Assembly (NCBI GenBank): GCA_014529385.2
Contig: CM043962.1
Coordinates: 49,986,598 to 50,050,597, forward strand
Source of the DNA: Adiantum capillus-veneris
Lineage: Eukaryota; Streptophyta; Polypodiopsida; Polypodiales; Pteridaceae
Length of the DNA stretch: 64,000 bases
Direction of reading: 5' to 3'
Within the stretch, counting starts at the first letter, position 1, and every line of letters starts with the position of its first letter. Positions 24,288 to 37,034 of this stretch are shown here, in pieces. The translations under genes and the position numbers were made by a program. A model generated the notes under the pieces. That model was not told the DNA's origin. It made no database searches and was given only the letters and a program-made list of their open reading frames with translations.

Positions 24288-25351
24288 GTTGTGAATAGCG
24301 CTATGGTTTGCTGATAATAGCGAAACTCTTCCAAGCTTGCTGCCTTAGCAAAAAAGCCTGCAAAAGGGTGAATCCAAGAACTGATGCGCTGGTCCTGTTT
24401 TATACTAAGCTTGTTGAACGGTGCCTTAAAAGCCAATCTCTCCTACTTTGCCAGTTTTGGCATTCGGCTCATCTAATACTGCAAGCTGTTATGCAAGTTG
24501 GTTTTTTTTAGCCTTTATACATAAAAAAAACCTTTTCTATATATATACTGGCCAGCTAGCCATTTGCCATAGGAAAATGCAGTGTTTTAAACCTTACTCG
24601 GTTTACGTGTTAACACCGGATTACTTGGGGTTTGTACTCTTTCTTTTAACACCGGATTACTTGGGGTTTGGACGACTCAAGGTATACCAGCTTCGAACCA
24701 GGTTACATAACAACGTTAAAATTCTCACGGCTTGTCCATGCCAATATTTACAAATGAAAAATAAACACCGAAAGGGGTTCTTTGGCCTTATAATTAAGAC
24801 TTGCGTGAGTGGCATCAAGTCTTATTATCAATTTACAAATTGATATAGCACAAGTTAACATCTCTTTCATGAGTGAGCGAATTACTGTAGAGTGAACGTT
24901 TTTAGCCATTACATTGTAGTTGTGCTGGTGATTACCTTTGGGTCCGTGTACTCAGTGAATAAAAACCAGTTTATTTGAGTTTTTGTAGTGTTTTTATATT
25001 CCATGTCAATGAAAACCTGATATAGTCAAAGATGCTTACATGCATATGGAGGCCACGCTACCAAATAAATTACAAATTAGGGGGCTTGTCTATGCCAAAA
25101 GCAACAAAAAAAGGGGCGGTTTTTGGCTTTGAAATCCATCATAAACAAAAAAAGGGGGGGTTTTGGCTTTGAAATCCATCATCTCATCCTGCTTTTGAGA
25201 TATCCGTTTTTCTATCAATTATCCGTCAATGATGTTGTTGCCTGTGTCATGTTTTAGAAAAAACATGTTAACAAAACCTTTGGTAACATGTAAGCATGTG
25301 TGTGTTGTGTGGTTGTGTGTTCATAATATCTCCCCGTGTTTGTCGTCTTAT

Positions 25352-25407
<56 letters not shown>

Positions 25408-25408
25408 T
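25352..25408. repeat. (TG)n inside flank A1
   Basis: About 28 units; shorter at the homologous place in A2 (37349-37375). Confidence 0.95.
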
Positions 25409-25612
25409 CACAAGATGTGTTTATACTTCACATAAGCGGGCATTGAGTCGAGTATGGTAAGCAACGAGCAGATCTTAAAAAATAAAGTATAGAGTTGAGC
25501 CTAGAGCGAGGGATTGACCCTATAAGCATGGGTGTGTGGGTTGGTAATTGAGTGGGGGTGGATGTGTGTACTATCCCAGTGTGTTGGTTATCATGCATCC
25601 TATGTTCCATAC

Positions 25613-25614
<2 letters not shown>

Positions 25615-25654
<40 letters not shown>
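25615..25654. repeat. (TG)n between flank A1 and the element A core
   Basis: About 20 units, forming the 3' border of the core when read on the minus strand, i.e. (CA)n. Confidence 0.95.
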
Positions 25655-25655
<1 letters not shown>

Positions 25656-25684
25656 CCCTCTCCCATCCCTGAGGAAAGGTGCAT

Positions 25685-25710
25685 GGATAGGCCACCAAGT
25701 GGACCTATCC
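25685..25710. other. Hairpin at the 3' end of the element A core
   Basis: GGATAGGCCAC-caa-GTGGACCTATCC forms an 11-bp stem with one bulged A, 31 bp from the (TG)n border. Elements B and C have strong hairpins at the same relative place. A role in RNA recognition by RT is inference. Confidence 0.7.
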
Positions 25711-27786
25711 TCTACTAATTCTCTGTTTTAAGGTATTGATGGTAAATCTAATGCCTGGGAATTGATTTTCCTCGATGAAATTAGTAATACATGTAATTAT
25801 CTTCTCTTTTTTGAACCCATTTTCTACAAACATAGAGATTAGTTTATTTAAATCTGTTACCGCATATGATTCTTGGGATGCATTATATAATATGGGAAGA
25901 ACTTCTGATATGCATACATTGTATGCCATCCCTTTTGGCCGATTACTGGCTGCATGAATAAACGACACATTAGGGCATGGTAACTTATCTTTTTTCCATG
26001 CGGTTTATGTTACATACTCTTCTTCAATTGAATTGCACAATTGGATATGTGTATTTAAATATGTGGTTTGGGTTTTCTTGTGTGTGGCTTTAATCCCAAT
26101 AATGTCCAAAGGGTAAATTGTAAAGGGGTCCTCTTGGGACAAGGATTTTTGGTGATTTAAACATTGTGAAATAAATGGATTATTAACAAATAGAAAATCA
26201 TCCATATACCTTCATGAATATAAGAATGCCTTCATCATATCAAATTGTGTAAGCCGAGATAGCTTTTTTATGTACTCAATTTCATACCATGCTAAATATA
26301 GATTACACCATAGTGATGAACAATTATATCCCATTGGTATACCCTTCTCCTGGCGATAAATATGTGTGCCTAATTTTGTAAAGCAATTATCAAGAACAAA
26401 CTCATTGATGTTATGTAAACACTCAACTGTCCAGACCACTTATCTTTTCTTTTTGGTAAGCACAATTTGTTTGCGGCATTTCTTAAATCCAAGATATTTC
26501 ATAGTTTTTACGAGTTTAACAATGTTGTCTAGAACCTCGAGTAGACCATGCGTGCCTTTATGAGGGATAGCCTCATAACAAGATGTTATATCAAAGGAAT
26601 GAATGTTTGTAATACGCTTTGGTAGATTAATCAAAAAATCGTACTAATCATTAATCATCCAATATCCATTAGTTTGTGTTCCAGAAAACAATTGTATCTT
26701 TTTATGTATAGTTTTGGTGTACTCTGTAAACCCTTGTATTAGTCCTTTTAGTAATTTAGTGATTATGGTTGTAGCAGGAGTACATACACAATTATGCGCA
26801 TTAGTGATCCATCTGAAATTCATTTTATGGATTTTAAAATTTCCCATAAGATATGGGAGAGAGGACATAGATGGTGTATCTAACCCAATCTCTTGGGTAT
26901 AAGATCCTATGGCCTGGCAAATTTCCTCCTCTTATGAAGAAAGAAGACGGATTTCGGGGCTTTCTAGACTTTTCTTTTCTGCTAACTGAATGAGTTTCTT
27001 ACATATGAATACTGGAGTTTGTGAAAGTTTATCAAGTCCGCATATAAATAAAAATTGTAAAATATATTTTATTTCATCCATCAAATCTGTGTTCTTGTAC
27101 CAGGGAGTTTGGTTTTGCCTATAAAAGGGAAATCTTTGGGAAAACATTTCATTAACTGAACCTTGGATATAATTGTAATGATTTTTACTATCCTCACATC
27201 CTAAAAGGTTACATAATGTCTTCTGCACATTGCTAAGTTCTTTTATTATGGACTTAGGGTTTACTGGTATTAATGGTATGTGATTTAACCCTTTCTTGAT
27301 AAACTCTTGGAAAGTGTTATGTCGAGCTATGCTAGGGTTAGTGGTGATAACATGTCTTCCAAAAGGTTCTAAGTCAACCAAAAAGTTGGAAAACCTTTTA
27401 TGAGTCAAACACCCACATGTTTGTGTTTCATCAATTTCTTGGGCGAACACAAAAGATGATTTGTATAGAGTATGGTTCAAGTTTTCTGTATATTTCCAAC
27501 CAAAGCAAATCCTCATCTCAGACAGGTCTTTATTAATGTGAAAATCATTTATCAACGTTTGAAAAAACTTATGAGGATTAATAAAGTCCATAAATTTGTT
27601 ACAAAACAATATGTGAACAAATCTTCCATGCATCTTAACATTGCGTTCAAAATGTAATAATCCATTATTTCTTGTGATAAGTAGACGTACCTGGTCTTTG
27701 GAATTTGGGTATTCAAGTGCTTTGGGAGTATCCCCATAATCTTCAGATCCTCTGAATTGCCTTGGCTTCTTGCTTGTTGACGCCAT
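25705..27786 (-). pseudogene. Element A ORF2: Penelope-like reverse transcriptase, frameshifted
   Basis: The first ORF segment (27786-26932, 284 aa) has GWKY, a TCGCL...FGRHVITT block, KGLNHIP and LDKLSQTPVFICKKL. It resumes (26868-26644) with FKIHKMNFRWITNAHNC and YWMIND. Then come SFDITSCYEAIPHKG (palm A, ~26600), YRQEKGIPMGYNCSSL..NLYLAWYE (palm B), and after a frame change YMDDFLFVNNPF (palm C, ~26200), TIYPLDI and YLNTHIQL. A thumb-like FIHAASNRP...LPILYNASQ ends at 25705. Block order and IPMG/YxDD motifs match Penelope-like RTs. Palm aspartates are present, but stops at ~26929, 26641 and 26437 and the shift near 26210 kill it. No GIY-YIG or other endonuclease is visible. Confidence 0.8.
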
Positions 27787-27819
27787 GCTGCTTGGTGTGT
27801 GTGTGATATTCTTTAGTTG

Positions 27820-28935
27820 CTACTTTCCTTTGGGAGGTTTGAGTAGGGTTTCAATTGTATTGGAAACGGGTGTATTGTGTATCTTTTGAAGAAGTGGTGT
27901 CCCAGGTGTGTATATGACCAATCCTTTAGCTACTTCTAGCATGTGTTCATGAAATTGATAATAGATGATTACCGCATGCCTTAATTCAGTTGGAAACGAA
28001 GCAACCCATGCAATAAAGGCATAAACCTGGGCAGGTCTAGATGAAAATTGAAAAAACCTTGGTAAATTTTGGAATACTTACCACAAAAACTGATCAAACC
28101 AAATGATTCAAGAGGAACAACTGGAGTTTGGATCCACCCTTTTGGACTGGCATTTAAGGAAGGGTCTATATGAATTCCAATAGTTTCTCAGAAATAGTTT
28201 TTGATCCTTAGCCATGTCCATAAGAGAGAGTCCCTTGGTGCGAGCAATGATTGAAGAGCTTGGGCATTTTTTACAATCGACATCGGATAATTTGACTTGT
28301 TTGAGCTCGAAGAGAACATCTTGTGCCAAAAGGTGCTTGGAGTGTAAGGCTAAAGCTTTACACTGCTCAACAATGTCCATGGGAATACTACACAATAACC
28401 CTAGAGAGGAAATTGTAAAAGGTGCCCGATGGTTTAAAATTTCATAATCCCAAAGCTTATGTTCAAGTCCAATAGCATCCAACTCAACCTGCCTAGGTGG
28501 TAGTAAAGGGATTACCTCTGAAAAGAGTTTAGAACCTGCTCGTTCGGGGGATGCACTATTTGAATCTGCTAAGAAGTTGAGAGCTTCCTTCTCTTCTTCC
28601 TCCAGTAGGTCTAGATCAAGAAGGGGATTAATCACCTTTTTTGAGTGCTTGATTTCTATAGGTACTGCTGGAAGGTTATTGATAAAATATAACTTGTTTA
28701 CAATAGTGGGTAGAGAAGTAAAATAAAAATCAAGATCTGAACTATCTTGTGCGTCAATAATGGGTAGCGTAGCTAAGAAGGTATTAAAGGCCTCTAGAAG
28801 CTTATCCTTCTCTTTTCTGGAAAGAATCAATAAGGAGAGCCAGTCATTTATAGAAGCAGTGTTTAATACCGATATAGAGTGGGAGCTTAAAGCTTGTTTT
28901 TCAAAGTCCATCAGTTTTTTTGTGAAATTCCACAC
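27820..28935 (-). pseudogene. Element A ORF1: conserved unrecognised protein upstream of RT
   Basis: An open 275-aa frame (28935-28108) ends FLKCQSKRVDPNSSCSS. After a frame change the similarity continues (PAQVYAFIAWVASFPTELRH ... LLKP) to a stop at 27820, 33 bp before ORF2's ATG. Element B's ORF1 shares SVL...S.NDW near the N-terminus, VIPLLPPRQVE..(A/S)(I/L)G, KCPS....RTKG, RP..KC..K..DP...C.SS, then LLKP. I recognise no known domain. Position suggests a Gag-like or RNA-binding partner of the RT. Confidence 0.65.
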
Positions 28936-29116
28936 CTTTGAAATGAGAAATTATACATTGCGTACCAATGGGTGGAACAGGAATGCCTTCTTCTATTCCA
29001 TATCCCAGACGGGTGAGAGATGGAATCCAAAAAGGCTGAATAAATCACAATACAATTAATAAGCCAACAATTATTTCTCATGAAAAAAATCGTGCTAAGT
29101 TTCCTGAGTATATGAT

Positions 29117-29138
29117 GGATACCCGACCAAAGGTATCC
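29117..29138. other. Hairpin at the 5' leader of element A
   Basis: GGATACC-cgaccaaa-GGTATCC, a 7-bp perfect stem, ~10 bp from the (TG)n that separates core and flank A2. Element B has a hairpin in the matching place. Confidence 0.5.
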
Positions 29139-29148
29139 TGGGAAAATT

Positions 29149-29158
29149 GTGTGTGTGT
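29149..29158. repeat. Short (TG)n between the element A core and flank A2
   Basis: Five TG units, then ttgattgaaaaatccc, the flank start. The tract is much shorter than the one on the other side of the core, as in element B. Confidence 0.8.
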
Positions 29159-29161
29159 TTG

Positions 29162-29407
29162 ATTGAAAAATCCCATCATTTAGAATCATATACTAAGAGA
29201 ACTTAAATACTGTTTGCACTTACCATGTTGTGTAAAGACCAAAGCAAAGTACAATCTTTTTTATATAAAATTTATTACAAGAGACTTTGATACATGAAAA
29301 AGTAGGAGCATTTAGCCGGAACTCCTAGTAGATGAAAGCGGGGATCTTTACCTGCCAACCAACCACAAGTACAATTAATTAATTTGCACTAAATGGGTGA
29401 CAAGTAT
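29162..29407 (-). repeat. Element A flank A2, first part
   Basis: Matches 21864-22113 closely, then is interrupted by the LARD-like insertion. The target AGTAT at 29403-29407 is repeated at 34255-34259. Confidence 0.9.
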
Positions 29408-29544
29408 TGTTAGACCGCGGGGGACTGGACCATGCACCTCTCCACCCAACCGTGCCATATATAGACTCCTAGCCCCTAAATATAGTGCCCCTTGACCGCA
29501 TGTCCGTCCTGGCCCTGGGCCCTGCCCTTTGTTTGATATTCCAA
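29408..29544 (-). repeat. Extra outer LTR copy with PBS-like remnant, LARD 1
   Basis: A full LTR-like unit whose inner edge reads gatattccaa before the next LTR. This resembles the gctctgataccaa that precedes the true 5' LTR at 34136. It is therefore LTR, a scrap of PBS region, then another LTR: the mark of a tandem element shortened by recombination. Confidence 0.6.
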
Positions 29545-29675
29545 TGTTAGACCGCAGGGGACTAGACCATGCAAATCTCCACCCAACCGTGCCATATATA
29601 GACTCCTAGCCCCTAAATATAGCGCCCCTTGACCGCATGTCCGTCCTGGCCCTTGGCCCTGCCCTTGGCCTGACA
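29545..29675 (-). repeat. 3' LTR of LARD 1
   Basis: 131 bp, TGTTAGACCGCAGGGG to GGCCTGACA. It is followed in the interior by ttactccccccttgg, the complement of a polypurine tract (AAGGGGGGAGTAA) expected just upstream of a 3' LTR on the minus strand. Confidence 0.8.
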
Positions 29676-29905
29676 TTACTCCCCCCTTGGAGAAGCATTT
29701 TCGTCCTCGAAAATACAAGTGGTAGTATCTTCGTAAGAACACTGATGTTTTCCTTATTGGCATCCTCTACACGGGCCAATTGTCCATATGATCGATACCT
29801 GGTGCAGTGAGGAGGTTCAATGAAACCAAGAGCAACATCTTGATTTTCAACATTGTTGTCCTTTTGCAACCACCCGTATCTAAATGGTAACTCATGATAA
29901 CTCAT
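29676..29905 (-). pseudogene. Terminal pol-like remnant of LARD 1
   Basis: The minus-strand frame reads LPFRYGWLQKDNNVENQDVA ... KENISVL.KILPLVFSR and runs into the polypurine tract. LARD 2 keeps the same frame at 57402-57740 with conservative changes, which suggests past coding. Acidic FEDEN-like wording in another frame next to the PPT resembles the tail of plant Ty3/gypsy pol. The product is uncertain. Confidence 0.4.
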
Positions 29906-32900
29906 GTGAGTATCTTGAAAAGCTCATAGCTACTGAAAGATAGAATAGGGAGTGTCCTCATGTCAGACTTCTGAACATTTTGGAACACACAGAACCACAT
30001 GTTCACCCCTAACAAAGGTTACATGCCAACATACTCTGTCAGCACACCTACTAAGTCCTTGACTTATGAAACTATCGGTATCCAACCCCACCACAACAGG
30101 TGTTCAAAGTTGAAAACCTAACCTAAGCAAATTCTAGAATAAAGAGAGAATCACCTATTCAGAATGCATTGTGCTAACGTATACTCTTAGCAGATCCTTT
30201 AGCACGGTTTACTAACGTATATGCTTAGCATATCCTTTAGTACTAAATAGAATACTTGTAAGCTGCCCATCCAACGTGGGATGAATAACAGCAGTAAGAG
30301 TGAGGTGCTTTCCCCAACCACTTACAGACAGTCTTCCACGACTGACGACAAACTATGACTCAACCATTGAGTATCCAGCAATATACTCGATATGGAATGG
30401 AGACAACCAACTAGGTTGAAGGTAGATTGGAGGTTCGAGCAACCAATCACTAACATCCATACTCAGCCATCACCTTGTATGGCAGGTTGTAAACTCATAC
30501 GAAATCTGCAAGAGAGATTGCACTAGCAGTGGAAAAGGGTGCAAAAAGAATAAAGTCCATGGATTTTCATGCCGCTCCAAATAAATTTGTGTTAAACATT
30601 AGGGCCCATAACACCTAATGTGCATGCATTTAACATAAACATATTCGAACTAATTCCATGACGAGACTTTCAACGATACTTACGTGAAAATCTTGCAACA
30701 AAGTTGGACCATAATAGAATGTGACAACCCGGTCACACCTAGGAGCCAACCATGAGACCTTCTCATGAACGTAGCAGACGTTGCAGCAAAAGTTGGACCA
30801 TAATAGAATGTGACAACCCGGTCACACCTAGGAACCAACCATGAGACATTCTCATGAACATAGCATACTTTGCTATATGTAGAAACGACACTCCGTTAAG
30901 GTGGTTTCACAGCACTTGTAATCACAACAAGTCTGTACTTAGTACCCGACAATTTTTGGCCACTGAAATTGTTCCTGATACTCTGTGCGTCAATTGGTCT
31001 GATGAACGGATGCGACCAGCACCTAAGGACTTCGTCGCGACCCATCATTTCAAATTGGGCACCAGTGTCAGTCCCAGAGACTCATATTCTCCACATGTGG
31101 AATATGTCTCAAGTAAGGATGCCAGGAAAAGTGACATCCATCAAGTACGAGCTTTACTTGGGTGTGGAGGTAACTACAAACACTCTGCGACGCGAGTGAG
31201 AGGGACCCTCATTATCATGCTCCACATTGGCTAAACCAAACTCCTTGAGTTCCTAGACCATGTTGTATCCCATGTGACAACATGTGCCAAATCGAACCCT
31301 ACAAGTAGGTTCGTAACAGCATAAGGCAAAAAGGTAGATTGGACACTTGGCCCAAAATACTTTGTGCCGACATGCCCTTGGCATGGCTCTGTAACATTCA
31401 AGCGTACTTATACGTCTTGAAAAAAAAAACAAGCAAAGCATACAAAAAATGGAATAACACCAAATTAATAGATGCGTACCTGGAGGTTTGAACGTAATGT
31501 TCACTTATCAGTATTCACACGGAGAGGAGCACATCTCCTACCTGAAAAACAAACAGCATTGCATTGGGAACCGTGGGTGTTGCCTTCGCAATCCAACCCC
31601 TTTGGTTAAAATCTACGTAGTCAAACCCCTTGGTAAGACCCTTTGTAGAAACTGCTCAACTAGCAGGTAACGGCAGCCAACATAGTTAAACGTGTACATA
31701 ATGATTGGAATCAACTTGAAAAGTTGGGTTTGTCCACTACCGCGTGGTAGATTGCGGAGTTCTTTCCTTGAAAGTCTAACTGAGAGAGATCAAATTGTGA
31801 TCCTCAATGCAGATCAACTGTGATCCTCAATGCAGATCAACTATGATCCTCAATGCCTATGGGGTGATGTAGCAGTCACCCGTTGGGTCATACCCCATAA
31901 AAATATGTCCATAAACACTCCGTAGTGCTATAGAGAGAGCAGGAAATCCACACAAGTGAACTTCCTAGCTCTAGTGGACAACCATGTTGTCTCAACTGAT
32001 TGCTGCATCTATACTGCCATGTAAAGATCAGCTGTTGTGAGTTGAAGATGTATCAAAAACTCAACTTGAGTGTTGCACCAAAAACATGTAGTGCAAAAAT
32101 GACACCCTAAACATCTGTAATGACAAGACTCTTGCTTATGCATTAACATCGATGTATACTTCCCTGGGTAAATCTGTTCGATCTGGAAAACAATCACCCA
32201 AAGAATGCCAATAATTGGGTCTTACCCTTGGCCTGACAATGGCTCTTAGCCTGTGTGGCTCATAGCCCTTATGCAAATTAGTTGAGAGTTAGATCACGTT
32301 GGCTCAGGATCCATTGAACCGTTGAAGACTAATATGAGTAGCATCTTAGCCACGTGCTAGCTGAAAGGTAGAGCATCTTGGATCACGCTGCACGTATCAA
32401 AAGCTTCTTAGAAGATGTTCATTTTTCCCTTAAAGAGAAAGAGAGAGAAGAATAGCAGGCTAGGATGAGGAACTTTCCTTAAGTTTTTAGAGTGTGTGCC
32501 CAAACTGTGTGCTCTTACGCATCGTATGCCTGATGTGAAGCCTTGCTGCATAGAAATATGTTTGTGCTGACAGTCAACGAATGTGGCTGCAGATATCATA
32601 ACAAAAAGAATCGACCTTGTCGATCAATTTCAAGTGAAATTAACCAGTATTGTGTGGCAAGCATCCTCTGTCAGTTTGTAGAAACAATGACAAGGAGTCA
32701 GCCATGGCGAGCAACTTGCTGCCCACAACAAATCTAGTAATAGGCCATGCCGATCTCCTTGAGATACTGAAAAATTGGTCCTTGGTCGTGCCTTTGAAGC
32801 AACATGTAACCTATGACGAGCGTGCTCTATCAAGGTACTCAGGAGAAGCCATGCCTCAGATAACTATGTCCGGCCTCATTGCCAATAAATGCTATCAGCG

Positions 32901-34122
32901 AGGACAGATGTCATAGCAAAGAGAGTCGACCTTGTCGATCATGCACAAACAATTGACCATGTCAAAGTGTAATATAATGGAAAAAAAATAGAGCTTGGCT
33001 CTATGAATGATAGGCGTGATCATCCATGCTAGTGCATACTAGAGTTATCAAACACATGCTCAATACTACTCTACTTCTTGCTACCAAGGGCCTTGCCCAA
33101 TGCGCAACCAATTTGGAATCTTGTGAGAACTTCCATAGCGTTGCCGTAGAATCATTCAAGCCTTGCTTGATAAATTCTACCTATCTCTTGGGCGGCAACT
33201 ATTGCACCAGTCGGAATTCACAAAACCAAACAAAGTGCAGATGATTATAAAGAATGCAAAAAGTAATGCCGAAACATAGACAAAAATACCTAGAGCGTTA
33301 ACAGATGCACATTGAAGCCTCGCCAAGATGCCAACCCACGACCTTGTCGTGCATGGTGTTGGATCTCTCCCGTGGGATCCATAAATTCTCGAGTCTGGAG
33401 TCCAAATCTGTACCAGACTTGGTACTGCTTGAATCTGGGAGTCGGCCGGATTCCTTTCAAAACAATTGGCGTTCGCCGCTAGTGATGCCTTGCAGGTGAT
33501 TTCCAATCCATGTCGAAGTTAGAAACCTTGCATCATGGCAAACTAAACGCCCTGCTTCCCGAGCACTGCTTGCCTTGGACTCCGCTTTCAATCCCGACAT
33601 GGAGAGGTTTCGAGAGGTTAAAAAAAAAAAATTCGAAAAAAAAACTCCCCGCAGGCAGCAGCAATGGCGGCCTTGCGCGAGCAAGAAGGCTGAGCTAGTG
33701 CGCGCTAAGGTCCATTTTTGAGGTTGCTACAGATACGTAAACTCCCTGGCTCGCCGACGCGCTCCTGTCAAGCCATACGTCGGCTGATTTGGAGCCGGTC
33801 GACACACCCGGTCCCCTCGCCTCAAGAGGTCCTGCACACAGGTTCTACTTCCTCATCGCCTCGGCTTGACAGGGGTTCATGCACACCTGTGTGCCTCATC
33901 CCCGGCTTGTGCAGGTTGCCGCTTCCACGGGCCTCCTCTTGCATGCCTCATGCATGACACCCATCTCCTTCTTCCTTCCCGGCTTGGGACAGCAGCCCTC
34001 CATAATCGTGAAAGAGAGAGATTCTGGGAGAGAGGGATAGAGAGAGAGAGTACATGCCTTGAAAATAGAACCATTCCATCTTTCTCCACCATGGCTCCAC
34101 CCTCCTTCCTCCTCTCCACCTT

Positions 34123-34134
34123 GCTCTGATACCA
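34123..34134 (-). other. PBS of LARD 1
   Basis: The minus strand reads TGGTATCAGAGC, complementary to the 3' end of plant initiator Met tRNA, one base inside the 5' LTR end. Confidence 0.85.
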
Positions 34135-34135
34135 A

Positions 34136-34254
34136 TGTTAGACCGCGGGGGAATGGACCATGCAACTCTCCACCCAACCGTGCCATATATAGACTCCTAG
34201 CCCCTAAATATAGAGCCCCTTGACCGCATGTCCGTCCTGGCCCTTGGCCTGACA
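34136..34254 (-). repeat. 5' LTR of LARD 1 (119 bp)
   Basis: TGTTAGACCGCGGGGG to GGCCTGACA in plus orientation; shares gtgccatatatagactccta with the two left copies. Confidence 0.85.
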
Positions 34255-35952
34255 AGTATATCAAGCAATCCCCACTGCTTGTTATCCATGTCACACCCTT
34301 GGATCGCAGCCTTACTCCTAGTTATATGTTATGTTCTCCTTGGCTTGTCTATGTAAGTAGGGTCGATTACGGTCTGTGAAAGTTTTTATAGGTTTACAGG
34401 GTTTGGAGATGGGGTCCCTAATTGCTACTGGCTCGATTTTGTTTTTTTAATACATCTCGAGTGATGCTCATCATAGCTGTCTGCCTCTATCCCTGTTTGT
34501 CACCAATGGTTAAACTTATGAGTTGAGCATTCTTTAGATATTATACTAGATGTTTCCATAAGGGAAACCCTATCTTTATGGTTTCTAAGTATGTTCTCCA
34601 AGATATAAGTACATCTAATTTGTGAAAAATTTGGCAGCATTTCGTTTGAAAAACAGTTCATTTTAAAAAAAAAACCGTCTTATACTATGACATCTGTCCT
34701 CACAAGAGGTTATCATATATCCCCATTCAAATCATTAACTCATTCTTATATTAGATAGTAGTCTTAAAGAAAAGTAACTAAGGAAAAACCTTCCTTGTTT
34801 ATAAAAATAGCTGTACTCAAGACTCTCACTAACAATTCCAAAATTTAGCAGTCTTATATGACATCTATGCACAAGGGAAGTTGGCATATACCTTCTTTCA
34901 CACCTCTTAATGCTAGGTAGTAATAAAAAAAACCCAATGGTTACACGCCTGAGTTTAGCATTCTTAAATCTTACACCATCTGTTGCCTTATGGGCACCCT
35001 TATCTCTATGGTTCATACATCCGCATGAGACTTTTTAAGTATTTTTAATCTGTGAGTATTTTGGCAGCATCCTGTTTGTTCAAAAAAAACTTTCTTACAC
35101 GATGGCATCTGTCCTCACAGGAGGTTGTCGTATACCCTCTTTTCAATCATTGATGCTAGATTTGTTTTTTAATTAAATAAATCAAATGGTTACACATGTT
35201 TAGCATTCTTAGATACTACACTAAATGTTGCCTTAGGGGCACCCTTATCTTTATGATCTACAAGTCAGCACGATACTTTATACATATACTTAATTTGTGA
35301 AAATTTTGGCAGCATTCTGTTTGTACGACCTTTATTTTTTCAAAAACATCCAGTCTTACACAATGACATTTGTCCTCACAGGAGGTTGTCGTATACATCT
35401 TTGATATATTTTCATGCTAAATAGTATTCAAAAAACTGATGAGAAAGACTTTTCATTTTTACTATTAGTGCTTACACATAATTGTATTTGAGGCTTTCTG
35501 TATCAAATCACCTGGTTGTTGCTTGTAGTAGCCATCTGTAGTGCTCCTCTTTCTCACTTAGTGCTCAAGGTAATGCACCACTTGAAACCGGTACCCTCGT
35601 TATGGTATTGATACTGCTCCAGACATGGTATCAAAAAAAAGAATTTTTCGCTTAGTACTGTTTACTTTTGTTACTCTGTTTATAATACGCTTTTTAGTGA
35701 ATTGCACAGTGTGCCTTATGGCTCAGTTATTTTTCTAACTATTCAAGTGCATGTTCTCCTCGGCAATTAATTTGACACGGTACCAAAAAACTCAATTTTT
35801 ATGTTGCTATGTTGCACAACCGGATAATCCGCATCGTTTTTCCTTGGAGTGATTTGTCGTTGCTTGCGTTATGCTTTGCAGCTAATGGTTGTCCGTATTG
35901 CTTGGTATCGGTACCATGTGTGTGTGCATGTGTAGTTTGCCTTGCAAGCTTG

Positions 35953-36222
<270 letters not shown>

Positions 36223-37034
36223 GAGTTGTGAATAGCGCTATGGTTTGCTGATAATAGCGAAACTCTTCCAAGCTTGCTGCCTTAGCCAAAAATCCTGCAA
36301 AAGGGTGCATTCGAGAACTGATGCACTGGTCCTGTTTTATACTAAGCTTGTTGAACGGTGCCTTAAAAGCCGGTCTCTCCTACTTTGCTAGTTTTGGCAT
36401 TCGGCTCATCTAATACTGCAAGCTGTTATGCAAGTTGGTTTTTTTCAGCCTTTATACATTGAAAAAAACCTTTCTCTATGTATATACAAGCCAATTAGCC
36501 ATTTTCCATAGGAAAATGTAGTGTTTTAAACCTTACTTAGTTTACATGTTAACACCAGATTACCTGGGGTTTGTACTCTTTCTTTTAACACCGGATTACC
36601 TGGGGTTTGGACGACTCAAGGTATACCATCTTTGAACCAGGTTACATAACAACGTTAAAATTCTCACGGCTTGTTCATGCCAATATTTACAAATGAAAAA
36701 TAAACGCCGAAAGGGGTTCTTTGGCCTTATAATTACGACCTGCGTGAGTGGCATCAAGTCTTATTATCAATTTACAAATTGATATAGCACAAGTTAACAT
36801 CTCTTTCATGAGTGAGTCATTTACTGTAGAGTGAACGTTTTTAGCCATTACATTGTAGTTGTGCCGCTAATTACCTTTGGGTCCGTGTACTCAGTGAATA
36901 AAAACCAGTTTATTTGAGTTTCAGTGTAGTGTTTTTATATTCCATGTCAATGAAAACCTGATACAGTCAAAGATGCTTACATGCATATGGAGGCCAAGTT
37001 ACCAAATAAATTACAAATTAAGGGGCTTATCTGT

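Larger units (their letters stand above)
29408..34254 (-). mobile_element. LARD-like LTR retroelement 1 nested in element A flank A2
   Basis: Flanked by AGTAT target duplication (29403-29407 and 34255-34259). LTRs in plus orientation begin TGTTAGACCGC and end GGCCTGACA. On the minus strand they begin TG and end CA, followed by TTGGTATCAGAGC, the initiator-Met-tRNA-type PBS. The 4.5-kb interior has no gag or pol beyond a short 3' remnant. The interior shares many blocks with the element at 57344-62432, for example aaccaagagcaacatcttga and tcatattctccacatgtgga. Confidence 0.85.

Noticed and set aside
25352-25654. Possible CRISPR-like or telomere-like array
   Set aside because: The repeats are simple dinucleotides or long modules without spacers, and the unit is TG, not the plant telomere TTTAGGG.
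28960-29060. Other-frame open reading frames over ORF1 and RT of element A (for example 28760-29059 plus strand)
   Set aside because: They lie antisense to conserved coding blocks and are not conserved in element B.
30990-31030. ctgatgaacggatgcgac as a hammerhead ribozyme core
   Set aside because: The required GAAA box and cleavage triplet with pairing stems are absent; also checked ctgatgag at 38351 and 35436 with the same result.
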